In this document: positions 1-7,112 of the stretch, one piece after another | How the letters are laid out: each line of letters starts with the position of its first letter | Numbering within the stretch: position 1 is the first letter of the stretch | Source of the DNA: Sphingomonadaceae bacterium | Lineage (GTDB): Bacteria; Pseudomonadota; Alphaproteobacteria; Sphingomonadales; Sphingomonadaceae | Direction: 5' to 3' | Assembly (NCBI GenBank): GCA_013821585.1 | Contig: JACDGO010000093.1 | Location: 1 to 7,579 of the forward strand | DNA length: 7,579 nucleotides | Program-made: the position numbers and the translations under genes | The notes under the pieces: model-generated | What the model was told of the DNA's origin: nothing | Seen by the model: only the letters and a program-made list of their open reading frames with translations | The model's database searches: none

Positions 1-1079
1 TCGACTATCGCACGCTCGATACGCGCATGACGCAGATGATGACGAAGCCAGACATGGTCGGCATGGGCGTCGCGGTCATCGAGAACGGTCAGATCGCGTT
101 CGTCAAAGGATTTGGCACGACAACTGTGGGCAGGATCGACCCGGTCGGCGTGCATACCGTGTTCCGCTGGGCCTCATTGTCGAAGGGTGTTGCGGCGACG
201 ATGGTCGGCGAGCTTGCCGCCGACGGCAGCCTGTCGCTCGACGATCCCGTCTCGCGCTATTCGCAGACGCTGAAGCTGCCGATGGGTAACGAGGGCCGCG
301 CGACGCTCGACGACCTGCTCTCGCATCGCCTCGGCATCGCCCACAACGCCTATGACGACAGGCTCGAACGCGGGATCGACCCGCGGCTGATCCGCACCCA
401 GCTCGCCGGGCTCCGCCCGTTCTGCGACCCGGGCGCGTGCCACACCTATCAGAATGTCGCGTTCGACGCGGCGAGCGAGGTCGTCGAGCGCATCACCGGG
501 CAGCCTTACGCCCAGGCGATCGAGCACCGGCTATTCATGCCGCTCGGTATGGTCGACGCAACCGTTTCGCGCGCCGGGCTGATGAGCGCGAAAAGCTGGG
601 CGCGCCCGCATGTTGGCCGCACCACGGTAGAGGTGAAGGACAATTACTATCGCGTGCCCGCGGCCGGCGGCGTCAACAGCTCGATCTTCGACATGGCGCG
701 CTGGATGCAGGCGCAGATGGGCGAGGCGCAGGCGGTCGTGCCGCAGCGCGTGCTCGACCTGATCCACCAGCCGCGCATCGTCACCGACCGGCATAACGGC
801 ATTTTCAACCATGCGATGGGCGTCTCGCAATATGCGCTCGGCTGGCGTGACTATAATTATCACGGCCACCGGCTGATCGGGCATCAAGGCGCGGTGCAGG
901 GCTATCGCGCGACGATCCTGATGGATCCCGCGCGGCGCTCGGGCATAGCGGTCCTTTGGAACTCGCAGAGCGCGCGGCCCGTGGGCGTTCAGCTCGAGAT
1001 GCTCGACATGCTCTACGGCCTGCCGCGTCAGGACTGGATGGGCCTTCAGGTCGCCCCGCCGCCCGCGCAAGAGGATTAG
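1..1079 (+). CDS. Serine beta-lactamase / esterase-fold hydrolase (5' partial)
   Basis: This protein belongs to the beta-lactamase-related serine hydrolase family (PF00144: class C beta-lactamases, EstB-type esterases, D-aminopeptidases). The first ATG in the window is at 27, but the frame is open back to position 3 and encodes matching sequence (DYRTLDTR before that Met). The true start and any signal peptide are therefore probably upstream of the window. Counting from the Met at 27 (350 residues), the nucleophile motif SxxK is S50-L-S-K53, the YxN motif is Y141-Q-N143, and an H286-Q-G288 stands where class C enzymes have KTG. HxG at this place is common in esterase- and peptidase-like members, so a penicillin-directed role is not implied. 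The C-terminus (PPPAQED) looks natural. The substrate cannot be told from sequence. The next gene starts 35 bases downstream, so co-transcription is plausible. Family call firm; specific activity unknown. Confidence 0.88.
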   Translation, partial: DYRTLDTRMTQMMTKPDMVGMGVAVIENGQIAFVKGFGTTTVGRIDPVGVHTVFRWASLSKGVAATMVGELAADGSLSLDDPVSRYSQTLKLPMGNEGRATLDDLLSHRLGIAHNAYDDRLERGIDPRLIRTQLAGLRPFCDPGACHTYQNVAFDAASEVVERITGQPYAQAIEHRLFMPLGMVDATVSRAGLMSAKSWARPHVGRTTVEVKDNYYRVPAAGGVNSSIFDMARWMQAQMGEAQAVVPQRVLDLIHQPRIVTDRHNGIFNHAMGVSQYALGWRDYNYHGHRLIGHQGAVQGYRATILMDPARRSGIAVLWNSQSARPVGVQLEMLDMLYGLPRQDWMGLQVAPPPAQED

Positions 1080-1114
1080 GTCGCCGGCGCGCCGTCGGCA
1101 TGTTAGGCGGCCGC

Positions 1115-2026
1115 ATGAAAATCCGTTTCTTCACGCCATTGCTTGCGTTTCTTGCCGCCGCCTGTTCGCCACCCGGGATGCTCAGCGCGCTCGACGCGGC
1201 GAGCGGGGGTGGGCGCGGCGTCGCGCGGATCGCGACCGCGGTTCCGTTCGGCGAGCATGGACAAACCCTCGACGTGTGGAGCCCGGACACGCCGCCCGGG
1301 CCGCATCCGGTCGTCATCTTCTTCTATGGCGGCGGCTGGGTGAAAGGGACGCGTCAGGACTACGCGTTCGCGGCGCGCGCTTTTGCCTCGCGCGGCTTCA
1401 CCGTCGTCGTGCCCGACTATCGCAAGGTGCCGGGCGTGCGCTTTCCGGTCTTCCTTCAGGACTCGGCCGACGCGGTCAAATGGACGCGCGACAACGTCGC
1501 GCGCTTTGGCGGCGATCGGGGGCGGATCGCGCTCGCGGGGCATTCGGCAGGCGCCTATGCGGTGGCGATGCTCACGCTCGACAAGCGCTGGCTGACGGAC
1601 GCCGGCGTCGATCCCGAAATTATCAAGGCGGCGGTCGGGCTGTGCGGCCCCTATGACTTCTACCCGTTCACCGGACGCGCGATCGCGGCGCTTGGGGCTT
1701 GGCCGCGCCCGCGCGAGACGCAGCCGATCGCCTTCGCCCGCGCCGACGCGCCGCCGATGCTGCTGGTCACGGGCACGAAGGACACGACGGTGCGGCCGAA
1801 GAACGCGATTAACCTGGCGCGCGCGCTCAAGGCGTTGGGCGCGCCGGTCGTGCTGCGGAATTACGAAGGCCTCGACCATGAGGACGTAGCAATGGCGCTG
1901 TCGAAGCCGTTCCGCTCGAAAGGGTCGGTGCTCGCGGATAGCGTCGCCTTTATCGACGCAGCGCTTGCGCGGCACGTGTCTCCACCGGCGAAAAAAGGCG
2001 CTATGGACCGCGCGACCGGTCGATAG
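1115..2026 (+). CDS. Probable lipoprotein, alpha/beta-hydrolase (esterase/lipase family)
   Basis: This is a 303-residue alpha/beta-hydrolase of the esterase/carboxylesterase type. I chose ATG 1115 because it gives a clear lipoprotein signal peptide: MKIRFF, a hydrophobic stretch, then the lipobox LAAAC with Cys17 as the expected lipidated residue. An in-frame ATG at 1100 would add five residues, and the frame is open further upstream only as an overlap with the preceding gene. A weak Shine-Dalgarno-like AGGCGG lies just upstream. The visible catalytic set is complete: oxyanion-hole segment Y71-G-G-G-W, nucleophile elbow G-H-S144-A-G, acid D223 (in GTKDTTV) and H255 (in GLDHED). In the hormone-sensitive-lipase group the first motif is usually HGGGW; here His is Tyr. 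The protein is probably anchored in the envelope and hydrolyses an ester or amide. The substrate is unknown. Kynurenine formamidase-like or carboxylesterase-like members of the family are alternatives. Confidence 0.9.
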   Translation: MKIRFFTPLLAFLAAACSPPGMLSALDAASGGGRGVARIATAVPFGEHGQTLDVWSPDTPPGPHPVVIFFYGGGWVKGTRQDYAFAARAFASRGFTVVVPDYRKVPGVRFPVFLQDSADAVKWTRDNVARFGGDRGRIALAGHSAGAYAVAMLTLDKRWLTDAGVDPEIIKAAVGLCGPYDFYPFTGRAIAALGAWPRPRETQPIAFARADAPPMLLVTGTKDTTVRPKNAINLARALKALGAPVVLRNYEGLDHEDVAMALSKPFRSKGSVLADSVAFIDAALARHVSPPAKKGAMDRATGR

Positions 2027-2065
2027 GCCGGCAGGTCGCATTTGAGGTCTTCGTGGGGGATTTCG

Positions 2066-2800
2066 ATGGCGACGATACTTGCGACGCGGCTGCTCAGCGC
2101 CGAACGGCGCTTTTTCCTGACGATGGCCGTAATAGTGCTGGGCATCGTTTTCATTGGCTTCGCGCCGAGCTTTTATCTGCGCGGCGTCGTTCCGCCCTAT
2201 GCGCCGTTCAAGCCGACCACGCCGCTCGTCATTGTCCACGGGATGCTGTTCACTGGCTGGACGCTCCTCTTTATGACGCAAGTCGGGCTCGTTTCGGCGG
2301 GGCGTGTGGATTTGCACCGCAAACTGGGCGCAATCGGTATCTTCGTGCTCGCGGCCATGATCGTCGTCGGCATGCTTTCGGCGCTCAACGGCGTCGCGCG
2401 CCATTCGGGGCCGCCGATGGTACCGCCGCTGGCCTGGCTTGCGATTCCGTTTTTCGACGTGCCGATGTTTGGGACGCTGATCGGCGTCGCGCTGTACAAT
2501 CGGCGAAACCCGCAAACGCACAAGCGGCTGATGCTGATCGCGATGTTCGGTATGTGCGCGCCCGCGATCGGGCGCACGGCAGGCGCGTTCGGGCTACCGG
2601 GACCGGTATTCGTGGTGCCGCTGCTCGTGGGGCTCGTGACGATGCTGGCCCTGTGGGACCGGAGTTCGCGGGGCTCGGCCCATCGCGCCACGAAATGGGG
2701 CGGGAGCTTCCTGATTGGATCGTGGCTGTTTCGGCTCGTCATCATGTGGACACCGCCGTGGCTCGCTTTCGCGGCATGGGCGTCGGGATTGGTCGCCTAG
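2066..2800 (+). CDS. Multi-pass inner-membrane protein of unknown function
   Basis: This is a 244-residue, very hydrophobic protein. The ATG at 2066 is preceded by a GGGGGA Shine-Dalgarno-like tract at about 2055-2060; an in-frame TTG at 2042 lacks such support. Membrane segments can be read at roughly residues 16-34, 53-77, 86-107, 121-144, 153-170, 181-197 and 213-243 (one or two spans), so about seven helices. Polar residues sit at helix edges in patterns I associate with a family of uncharacterised proteobacterial membrane proteins: H58-G with T63-G-W65, an L83-H-R-K-L-G block, and T151-H-K-R-L-M. The arrangement recalls DUF2306-type predicted membrane proteins, but I cannot confirm membership. 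Conserved histidines next to helices could bind a metal or haem, which is speculation. There is no signal peptide beyond the first helix. It lies 39 bases after the hydrolase and 33 bases before leuC. Confidence 0.85.
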   Translation: MATILATRLLSAERRFFLTMAVIVLGIVFIGFAPSFYLRGVVPPYAPFKPTTPLVIVHGMLFTGWTLLFMTQVGLVSAGRVDLHRKLGAIGIFVLAAMIVVGMLSALNGVARHSGPPMVPPLAWLAIPFFDVPMFGTLIGVALYNRRNPQTHKRLMLIAMFGMCAPAIGRTAGAFGLPGPVFVVPLLVGLVTMLALWDRSSRGSAHRATKWGGSFLIGSWLFRLVIMWTPPWLAFAAWASGLVA

Positions 2801-2833
2801 CAAAGTCGTCTGCTGGGCATTAAGGGCTCGCCC

Positions 2834-4267
2834 ATGGCCAGCCGCCCGCGCACGCTCTATGAAAAGATCTGGGACGAACACGTCGTCGAGCGGCGAGACG
2901 ATGGCACCTGCCTGATCTATATCGACCGTCATCTAGTCCATGAAGTCACCAGCCCGCAGGCGTTCGAGGGGTTGCGCCTCGCGGGGCGGGTGGTGAGGCG
3001 GCCCGGCCTGACGCTCGCCGTTCCGGATCATAATTTGCCGACGACACGGCGCGTCGACGGCGAGGGGCGCCGCATCGCAATCGCCGATTCCGAAAGCGCG
3101 CAGCAGCTCGCCGCACTCGAGGCGAACGTCGCCGAATTCGGCGTGCCCTATATCGACGCGGTCGCTGCGGCGCAGGGGATCGTCCATGTCGTCGGGCCGG
3201 AGCAGGGGTTTACTCTCCCCGGCACGACGTTCGTCTGCGGCGACAGTCACACCGCCGCGCACGGTGCGCTCGGTGCGCTCGCTTTCGGCATCGGCACGAG
3301 CGAGGTCGAGCACGTGCTGGCGACGCAGACGCTCCAGTTGGCGCAATCGAAGACGATGGAGGTTCGCGTCGATGGCGCGCTTGGCTTCGGCGTCAGCGCG
3401 AAGGATGTCGTGCTTGCCATCATCGGCCACATCGGCGCCGCGGGCGGCAACGGCCATGTGATCGAGTTCACCGGCTCGGCGATCCGGAGCCTGAGCATCG
3501 AAGGCCGCCTGACGATCAGCAACATGGCGATTGAGGGCGGCGCGCGCTCGGGCCTGATCGCGCCCGACGAGAAGGCCTTTGCTTATCTGAAGGGCCGTCC
3601 GATGGCCCCGCAATGCGCGGATTGGGATGCGGCGCTCGCTTACTGGCGCACGCTGCCGACCGACGCCGGCGCGGCTTACGATCGCACTGTCATCCTCGAC
3701 GCCGCCCAAATCGGCCCGAATGTGACCTGGGGCACCAGTCCCGAAGATGTCGTGGCGATAACAGGCAGCGTCCCCGATCCCGCCAGTTTCGACGATCCCG
3801 GAAAACGCGAGGCGGCGGCGAAGTCGCTCGCATATATGGGCCTGTCACCCGGCACGCCGATGCAGGACGTGAGGGTCGAAAACATCTTTATAGGCAGCTG
3901 CACCAACAGCCGCATCGAGGACCTGCGCGCAGCCGCCGCGGTGGTCGGGTCGCGCCACATCGCGCCCAACGTGAAGCAGGCGTTGGTCGTGCCCGGCTCG
4001 GGGCTGGTCAAGCGTCAGGCCGAAGCCGAAGGGTTGGATCGCATCTTCACCGAAGCCGGCTTCGAATGGCGCGAACCCGGCTGCTCGGCTTGCCTCGGCA
4101 TGAACCCCGACAAGGTGCCGCCCGGCGAACGCTGCGCATCGACGAGCAACCGCAACTTCGTCGGACGGCAGGGTCCGGGCGCACGCACGCACCTGCTCAG
4201 CCCCGCGATGGCGGCGGCAGCGGCGGTGACGGGACGACTGACCGATGTGCGGGAGCTGATGGGGTGA
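2834..4267 (+). CDS. leuC: 3-isopropylmalate dehydratase large subunit
   Basis: LeuC is the catalytic [4Fe-4S] subunit of isopropylmalate isomerase. With LeuD it interconverts 2- and 3-isopropylmalate in leucine biosynthesis in the cytoplasm. The 477 residues match the usual bacterial length (about 465-475). The start at ATG 2834 is supported by TAAGGG seven bases upstream and by the typical N-terminus ([13 protein letters not shown]). Aconitase-family features are all present: PDHNLPT at 64-70, [12 protein letters not shown] at 134-145, signature FIGSCTNSR at 352-360 with Cys356, and [11 protein letters not shown] at 416-426 with Cys417 and Cys420. Those three cysteines are the expected cluster ligands. 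The stop codon overlaps a GTG (GTGA) that begins the degraded GFA gene. The partner gene leuD lies about 1.2 kb downstream instead of adjacent. No sign of damage. Confidence 0.98.
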   Translation: MASRPRTLYEKIWDEHVVERRDDGTCLIYIDRHLVHEVTSPQAFEGLRLAGRVVRRPGLTLAVPDHNLPTTRRVDGEGRRIAIADSESAQQLAALEANVAEFGVPYIDAVAAAQGIVHVVGPEQGFTLPGTTFVCGDSHTAAHGALGALAFGIGTSEVEHVLATQTLQLAQSKTMEVRVDGALGFGVSAKDVVLAIIGHIGAAGGNGHVIEFTGSAIRSLSIEGRLTISNMAIEGGARSGLIAPDEKAFAYLKGRPMAPQCADWDAALAYWRTLPTDAGAAYDRTVILDAAQIGPNVTWGTSPEDVVAITGSVPDPASFDDPGKREAAAKSLAYMGLSPGTPMQDVRVENIFIGSCTNSRIEDLRAAAAVVGSRHIAPNVKQALVVPGSGLVKRQAEAEGLDRIFTEAGFEWREPGCSACLGMNPDKVPPGERCASTSNRNFVGRQGPGARTHLLSPAMAAAAAVTGRLTDVRELMG

Positions 4268-4598
4268 TCGGGAATTGCCACTGCGGCGCGGTGACGGTCG
4301 GGTTGGCGGGAAACCACCCTATCTCAACGACTGCGACTGCTCGCTTTGCATCAGGATCGGCGCTTGTGGGGCTATTTAAATCCCGCGGACGTGACGATCG
4401 AGGGCGAAACGCGCATCTACACACGCGTGGATCGTGAGCGCCCAAGCTTGCGCGCGCATTTTTGCGGAATCCGCGGCTCGACCACGCACTGGAGTCCGAT
4501 GCTGCACGTTCCGCAGGACCGGATGGGCATCAACATGCGCCTGTTCCCGGCGAGCGCCCTGTTCGGTATCGAGATGCACTATCGCGGAAGGCTTGTGA
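4264..4598 (+). pseudogene. GFA-family (glutathione-dependent formaldehyde-activating-like) gene, frameshifted
   Basis: This is a remnant of a GFA/CENP-V-fold zinc protein (PF04828), readable only by joining three frames. Frame 1 starts at GTG 4264 and gives [16 protein letters not shown], the usual N-terminal CxC half of the structural zinc site. Homology then moves to the frame starting at 4320 (YLNDCDCSLCIRIGA, the catalytic-site CxCxxC). It moves again near 4361-4364 to a third frame (LWGYLNPADVTIEG onward, then FCGIRGSTTHW and DRMGINMRLF). Each change equals loss of one base. As written, translation from 4264 ends at 4435-4437 after 57 residues. The expected second CxxC is C(4463-4465)-G-I-R(4472-4474), so one zinc ligand is Arg. 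The 3' end is uncertain: the third frame has no stop and enters the MBL gene. A further one-base shift near 4584-4587 would end the protein at TGA 4596-4598. Sequencing error could explain the shifts but not the Cys-to-Arg change. Confidence 0.82.
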
Positions 4599-4621
4599 AC
4601 CGCTTTCAAGCGCGCGCCGAG

Positions 4622-4627
4622 AGGGAG
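4622..4627 (+). promoter_or_regulatory. Ribosome binding site that fixes the MBL gene start
   Basis: AGGGAG stands six bases before ATG 4634. It supports 4634 as the true start of the MBL-fold gene, even though the frame is open far upstream through the GFA remnant to a TTG at 4346. The signal peptide begins exactly at this Met, which agrees. Confidence 0.75.
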
Positions 4628-4633
4628 AACGGT

Positions 4634-5461
4634 ATGAAACGCGTGATTCTTGGTATCGGGGCGCTGATGGCGCTCGCCGCCGCGGCGCCTGCCCCCGAAG
4701 TGAAGCTTTGGCGGCTCGACTGCGGCAGCGTGCGCGTCAACGACCTCAACGCCTTCTCCGACACATTGGCCTACACCGGCCAAACAAAGACGCTTGTCGG
4801 CAGCTGTTATCTGATCCGCCACGGCGACAGCTATATGCTGTGGGATACGGGGCTTCCCGAGGCGATGCTCGGCGCGAAGACGAGTGCGACCGATGCGATG
4901 AGCCCGACACTGGCGCGCACGATCACCGATCAGCTCGCGATGCTGAAAGTTGATCCCGCGCAAATCACGCTGATCGGCATAAGCCACTATCACTTCGATC
5001 ACACCGGCCAGGCCGCGCGTTTTCCGAGAGCAAAGCTGCTAATCGGGCAGGGCGACCTCGACACGCTACGCTCGGGCAAAGGCGGCGGGTTCGCCGACCC
5101 CAAGCCGCTCGCGCCGTGGATTTCCGGCGGTGCGCCGGTCGAGGGCGTCACGGGCGACAGGGACGTGTTCGGCGACGGCAGCGTGGTGATGCTCGACTTG
5201 CCCGGCCACACGCCCGGCCATCACGGGCTGCTGGTGCGTCTCGCACACAAGGGCCCGGTGCTACTTTCGGGCGACACTTGGCATTTCACCGAGCAGGTCG
5301 CGCGCCACGGCATCCCGCCGTTCAACACCAACCGCGCCGACAGCCTTGCTTCCGAAGACCGCCTCGAAACGCTTGCGCGCAACCTGAAGGCGACACTGAT
5401 TATCCAGCACGAGGCCGCCGACGTCGCCAAGCTCCCGGCTTTCCCCACGGCGGCGGATTGA
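4634..5461 (+). CDS. MBL-fold metallo-hydrolase, N-acyl-homoserine-lactonase-like, exported
   Basis: This is a 275-residue metallo-beta-lactamase-fold hydrolase. The N-terminus ([20 protein letters not shown]) is a standard signal peptide with probable cleavage around residues 18-20, so the enzyme should be periplasmic or secreted. The two-zinc site is complete: H118-x-H120-x-D122-H123 (SHYHFDHTG), H192 in LPGHTPGH, D214 in LLSGDTWHF and H259 in IIQHEAAD. The overall pattern ([50 protein letters not shown]) is that of proteins annotated as N-acyl homoserine lactonase family. Lactone hydrolysis is plausible, but related paralogues act on other esters or lactones, so the substrate is open. I chose ATG 4634 over the longer open frame because of the ribosome binding site and the signal peptide. 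The stop overlaps the leuD start by one base (TGATG), implying translational coupling with leucine synthesis genes, although the function looks unrelated. Confidence 0.92.
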   Translation: MKRVILGIGALMALAAAAPAPEVKLWRLDCGSVRVNDLNAFSDTLAYTGQTKTLVGSCYLIRHGDSYMLWDTGLPEAMLGAKTSATDAMSPTLARTITDQLAMLKVDPAQITLIGISHYHFDHTGQAARFPRAKLLIGQGDLDTLRSGKGGGFADPKPLAPWISGGAPVEGVTGDRDVFGDGSVVMLDLPGHTPGHHGLLVRLAHKGPVLLSGDTWHFTEQVARHGIPPFNTNRADSLASEDRLETLARNLKATLIIQHEAADVAKLPAFPTAAD

Positions 5462-6057
5462 TGGCTCCTGTCACCCAAGTCGAAGGCCGCGCCTATCCCT
5501 TTGGCCGCGCGAACATCGATACCGATATCATCATCCCGGCCAAATGGCTCAAGACGATCACGCGCGCCGGGCTGGCTAAGGGGGCGTTCGAGACGGTGCG
5601 GGCGGAGGCAGATAATGTGTTCGATGCTCCCGAATTCGCCAACGCGCCGATCCTGATCGCGGGTGACAATTTTGGCTGCGGATCGAGCCGCGAACATGCG
5701 GCGTGGGCACTGCTCGACATGGGCGTAACGGCGGTGATCGCGCCGTCGTTTTCGGACATCTTTTCCGGCAACGCGTTCAAGAACGGCATCTTGGCCGTCG
5801 CTCTGCCGCAAACGGCAGTCGAGCGGCTGATGGACGTCGCCAGGACCGACCCGATCCATATCGACCTTGAGGTGCAGACCGTGACGACACGGTTTCAGGA
5901 TCGCTTCGCGTTCGACATCGACCCTTTCCGTAAGAACTGCCTGCTCGCGGGAACCGACGAGATTGGATTGACGCTGGAATCCGGCGACAAGATCGCGTCT
6001 TATGAAGCATCCGCCGCCACCGCGCGGCCTTGGCTCAACGGAAGGCTTGCCGCGTGA
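5461..6057 (+). CDS. leuD: 3-isopropylmalate dehydratase small subunit
   Basis: LeuD is the swivel-domain subunit of isopropylmalate isomerase and completes the active site of LeuC. The protein has 198 residues, normal for the family. The start ATG 5461 overlaps the preceding stop (TGATG) and gives the expected N-terminus. Key motifs are [16 protein letters not shown] at 16-31 and the substrate-loop signature [16 protein letters not shown] at 69-84, followed by [16 protein letters not shown] at 94-109, all intact. The C-terminus (WLNGRLAA) overlaps the next gene by four bases (GTGA). The leuD start depends on ribosomes finishing the MBL gene, as no strong Shine-Dalgarno is seen before it. LeuC and LeuD doses therefore rely on read-through of the interposed GFA and MBL segment. 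Confidence 0.97.
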   Translation: MAPVTQVEGRAYPFGRANIDTDIIIPAKWLKTITRAGLAKGAFETVRAEADNVFDAPEFANAPILIAGDNFGCGSSREHAAWALLDMGVTAVIAPSFSDIFSGNAFKNGILAVALPQTAVERLMDVARTDPIHIDLEVQTVTTRFQDRFAFDIDPFRKNCLLAGTDEIGLTLESGDKIASYEASAATARPWLNGRLAA

Positions 6058-7055
6058 AGGCTCTACTCTCGACCGCGCCCGGCGGTCCCGAAACCCTGTC
6101 GCTCGCCGACGCTCCCGATCCGGTCGCAGCACCGGGGCAGCTGCTCGTCGCGGTCAAGGCGTGCGCGATCAACTATCCCGACGTGCTGATCATCGAAGAC
6201 AAATATCAGTTCAAGCCGCCGCGTCCGTTCGCGCCGGGCGGCGAGATTTCGGGTGTGGTCGAGGCAGTGGGCGAGGGCGTCGAGGTGTTCAAGGTCGGCG
6301 ACCGCGTGATCGCGGTGTGCGGATCGGGCGGGCTTGCGGAGAAGGTCGCGATCCCCGCGACCTCGGCCTATGCGCTGCCCGCCAATCGCGGTTTCGACGA
6401 AGGGGCGGCGCTGCTCCTCACCTATGCGACGTCGATCCACGCGCTGATCGATCGCGCGCGGATCAAGGAAGGCGAAACCTTGCTCGTGCTCGGCGCGGCA
6501 GGGGGAGTCGGGCTCGCGGCGGTCGAGCTCGGCGTCGCGTTTGGCGCGAAGGTGATCGGCGCGGTCTCGTCCGAAGAGAAGGCCGAGGCGGTGCGCGCTG
6601 CCGGGGCGGCCGATGTTGTCGTGTACGGGCGCGGCCCGTTCGACAAGGACCCGTCGAAGGCGCTGGCCGAACAGTTCAAGGCGGCGGTCGGCCCGGGCGG
6701 CGCGGACGTGATCTACGACGGCGTCGGCGGCGACTATTGCGAACCGGCGCTCAGGAGCATCGCTTGGGAGGGGCGCTATCTCGTCGTCGGCTTCCCCGCG
6801 GGCATCCCGCGCCTCCCGCTTAACCTGACCCTGCTGAAGAGTTGCGACGTGTGCGGGGTGTTCTGGGGCGCGTTCGCGGCGCGCGACCCTTCCGCCAATG
6901 CCGCCAATGTCGCGCGACTGTTCCGCCTCTGGCAGGACGGCAGGATCGCGCCGAACGTCACGGAGACGTTCGCCTTCGCCGACGGCGGGAAGGCCATCGC
7001 CAAGATGGCCGCGCGAGGGGCGATCGGCAAACTGGTGGTGCGCGTGTCCGGCTGA
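6054..7055 (+). CDS. NADPH:quinone oxidoreductase-like MDR-family protein
   Basis: This is a 333-residue zinc-independent medium-chain dehydrogenase/reductase of the quinone oxidoreductase group, expected to be a cytosolic NADPH-dependent reductase of quinones or enones. I place the start at GTG 6054, which overlaps the leuD stop as GTGA and has GGAAGG (6040-6045) eight bases upstream. The resulting N-terminus ([15 protein letters not shown]) fits the family, whereas a TTG at 6030 would add eight unrelated residues. The GroES-like catalytic domain covers about residues 1-110 ([13 protein letters not shown] at 40-52, [13 protein letters not shown] at 61-73). The Rossmann domain follows, with the nucleotide loop G147-A-A-G-G-V-G153 and GVGG at 223-226. 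The cysteine/aspartate pattern of structural-zinc alcohol dehydrogenases is absent. Substrate unknown. The overlap with leuD suggests co-translation, but no functional link to leucine synthesis is evident. Confidence 0.93.
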   Translation: MKALLSTAPGGPETLSLADAPDPVAAPGQLLVAVKACAINYPDVLIIEDKYQFKPPRPFAPGGEISGVVEAVGEGVEVFKVGDRVIAVCGSGGLAEKVAIPATSAYALPANRGFDEGAALLLTYATSIHALIDRARIKEGETLLVLGAAGGVGLAAVELGVAFGAKVIGAVSSEEKAEAVRAAGAADVVVYGRGPFDKDPSKALAEQFKAAVGPGGADVIYDGVGGDYCEPALRSIAWEGRYLVVGFPAGIPRLPLNLTLLKSCDVCGVFWGAFAARDPSANAANVARLFRLWQDGRIAPNVTETFAFADGGKAIAKMAARGAIGKLVVRVSG

Positions 7056-7057
7056 CG

Positions 7058-7086
7058 TTGCGCGGGCGCCCGCGCCTGCCTATCTG
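7058..7086 (+). promoter_or_regulatory. Weak candidate sigma-70-type promoter for the DUF1476-bolA unit
   Basis: TTGCGC (7058-7063) and TATCTG (7081-7086) are separated by exactly 17 bases. Each matches the consensus at only three of six positions, though alphaproteobacterial promoters are often this divergent. Transcription would begin about 20 bases before the ATG at 7113. The palindrome at 7060-7075 overlaps the -35 box and spacer. This is a guess based on position and spacing. Confidence 0.22.
7060..7075. repeat. Perfect 16-bp GC palindrome in the intergenic gap
   Basis: GCGCGGGCGCCCGCGC equals its own reverse complement and begins two bases after the stop codon of the quinone oxidoreductase gene. 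As RNA it could fold into a six-pair stem with a four-base loop. No run of T follows, so it is not a classical intrinsic terminator. It could weakly attenuate transcription, be a regulator site overlapping the candidate promoter, or be chance in such GC-rich DNA. Confidence 0.4.
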
Positions 7087-7112
7087 AAGCGTGAAGCATT
7101 TCAGGGGCTGTC

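Noticed and set aside
2013..2020. GACCGGTC palindrome near the end of the hydrolase gene
   Set aside because: It is eight bases long, inside coding sequence and expected by chance at this GC content; no T-tract follows.
2042..2065. TTG 2042 as start of the membrane protein
   Set aside because: The added residues (MRSSWGIS) are not family-like, and the GGGGGA tract points to ATG 2066.
1103..2521. 472-codon open frame on the minus strand
   Set aside because: It lies opposite the hydrolase and membrane-protein genes, both of which have clear motifs. Its translation is Arg/His-rich low-complexity sequence typical of antisense frames in GC-rich DNA.
2824..2833. Short GGGC/GCCC hairpin between the leuC ribosome binding site and ATG
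   Set aside because: A four-pair stem with a two-base loop is too small to claim as a regulatory structure.
2933..3709. 258-codon open frame on the minus strand inside leuC
   Set aside because: It is antisense to well-conserved leuC, Arg/Ala-rich, without recognisable domains or a ribosome binding site.
3613..4437. 274-codon plus-strand open frame reaching into the GFA region
   Set aside because: Most of it is an out-of-frame reading of leuC. Only the part from GTG 4264 carries GFA homology, and that is treated within the pseudogene.
5221..6132. 303-codon open frame on the minus strand
   Set aside because: It overlaps the MBL gene, leuD and the start of the oxidoreductase; its composition is that of a shadow frame.
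7085..7097. TGAAGC direct repeat before the DUF1476 gene
   Set aside because: Two six-base copies separated by one base are insufficient to suggest a binding site.
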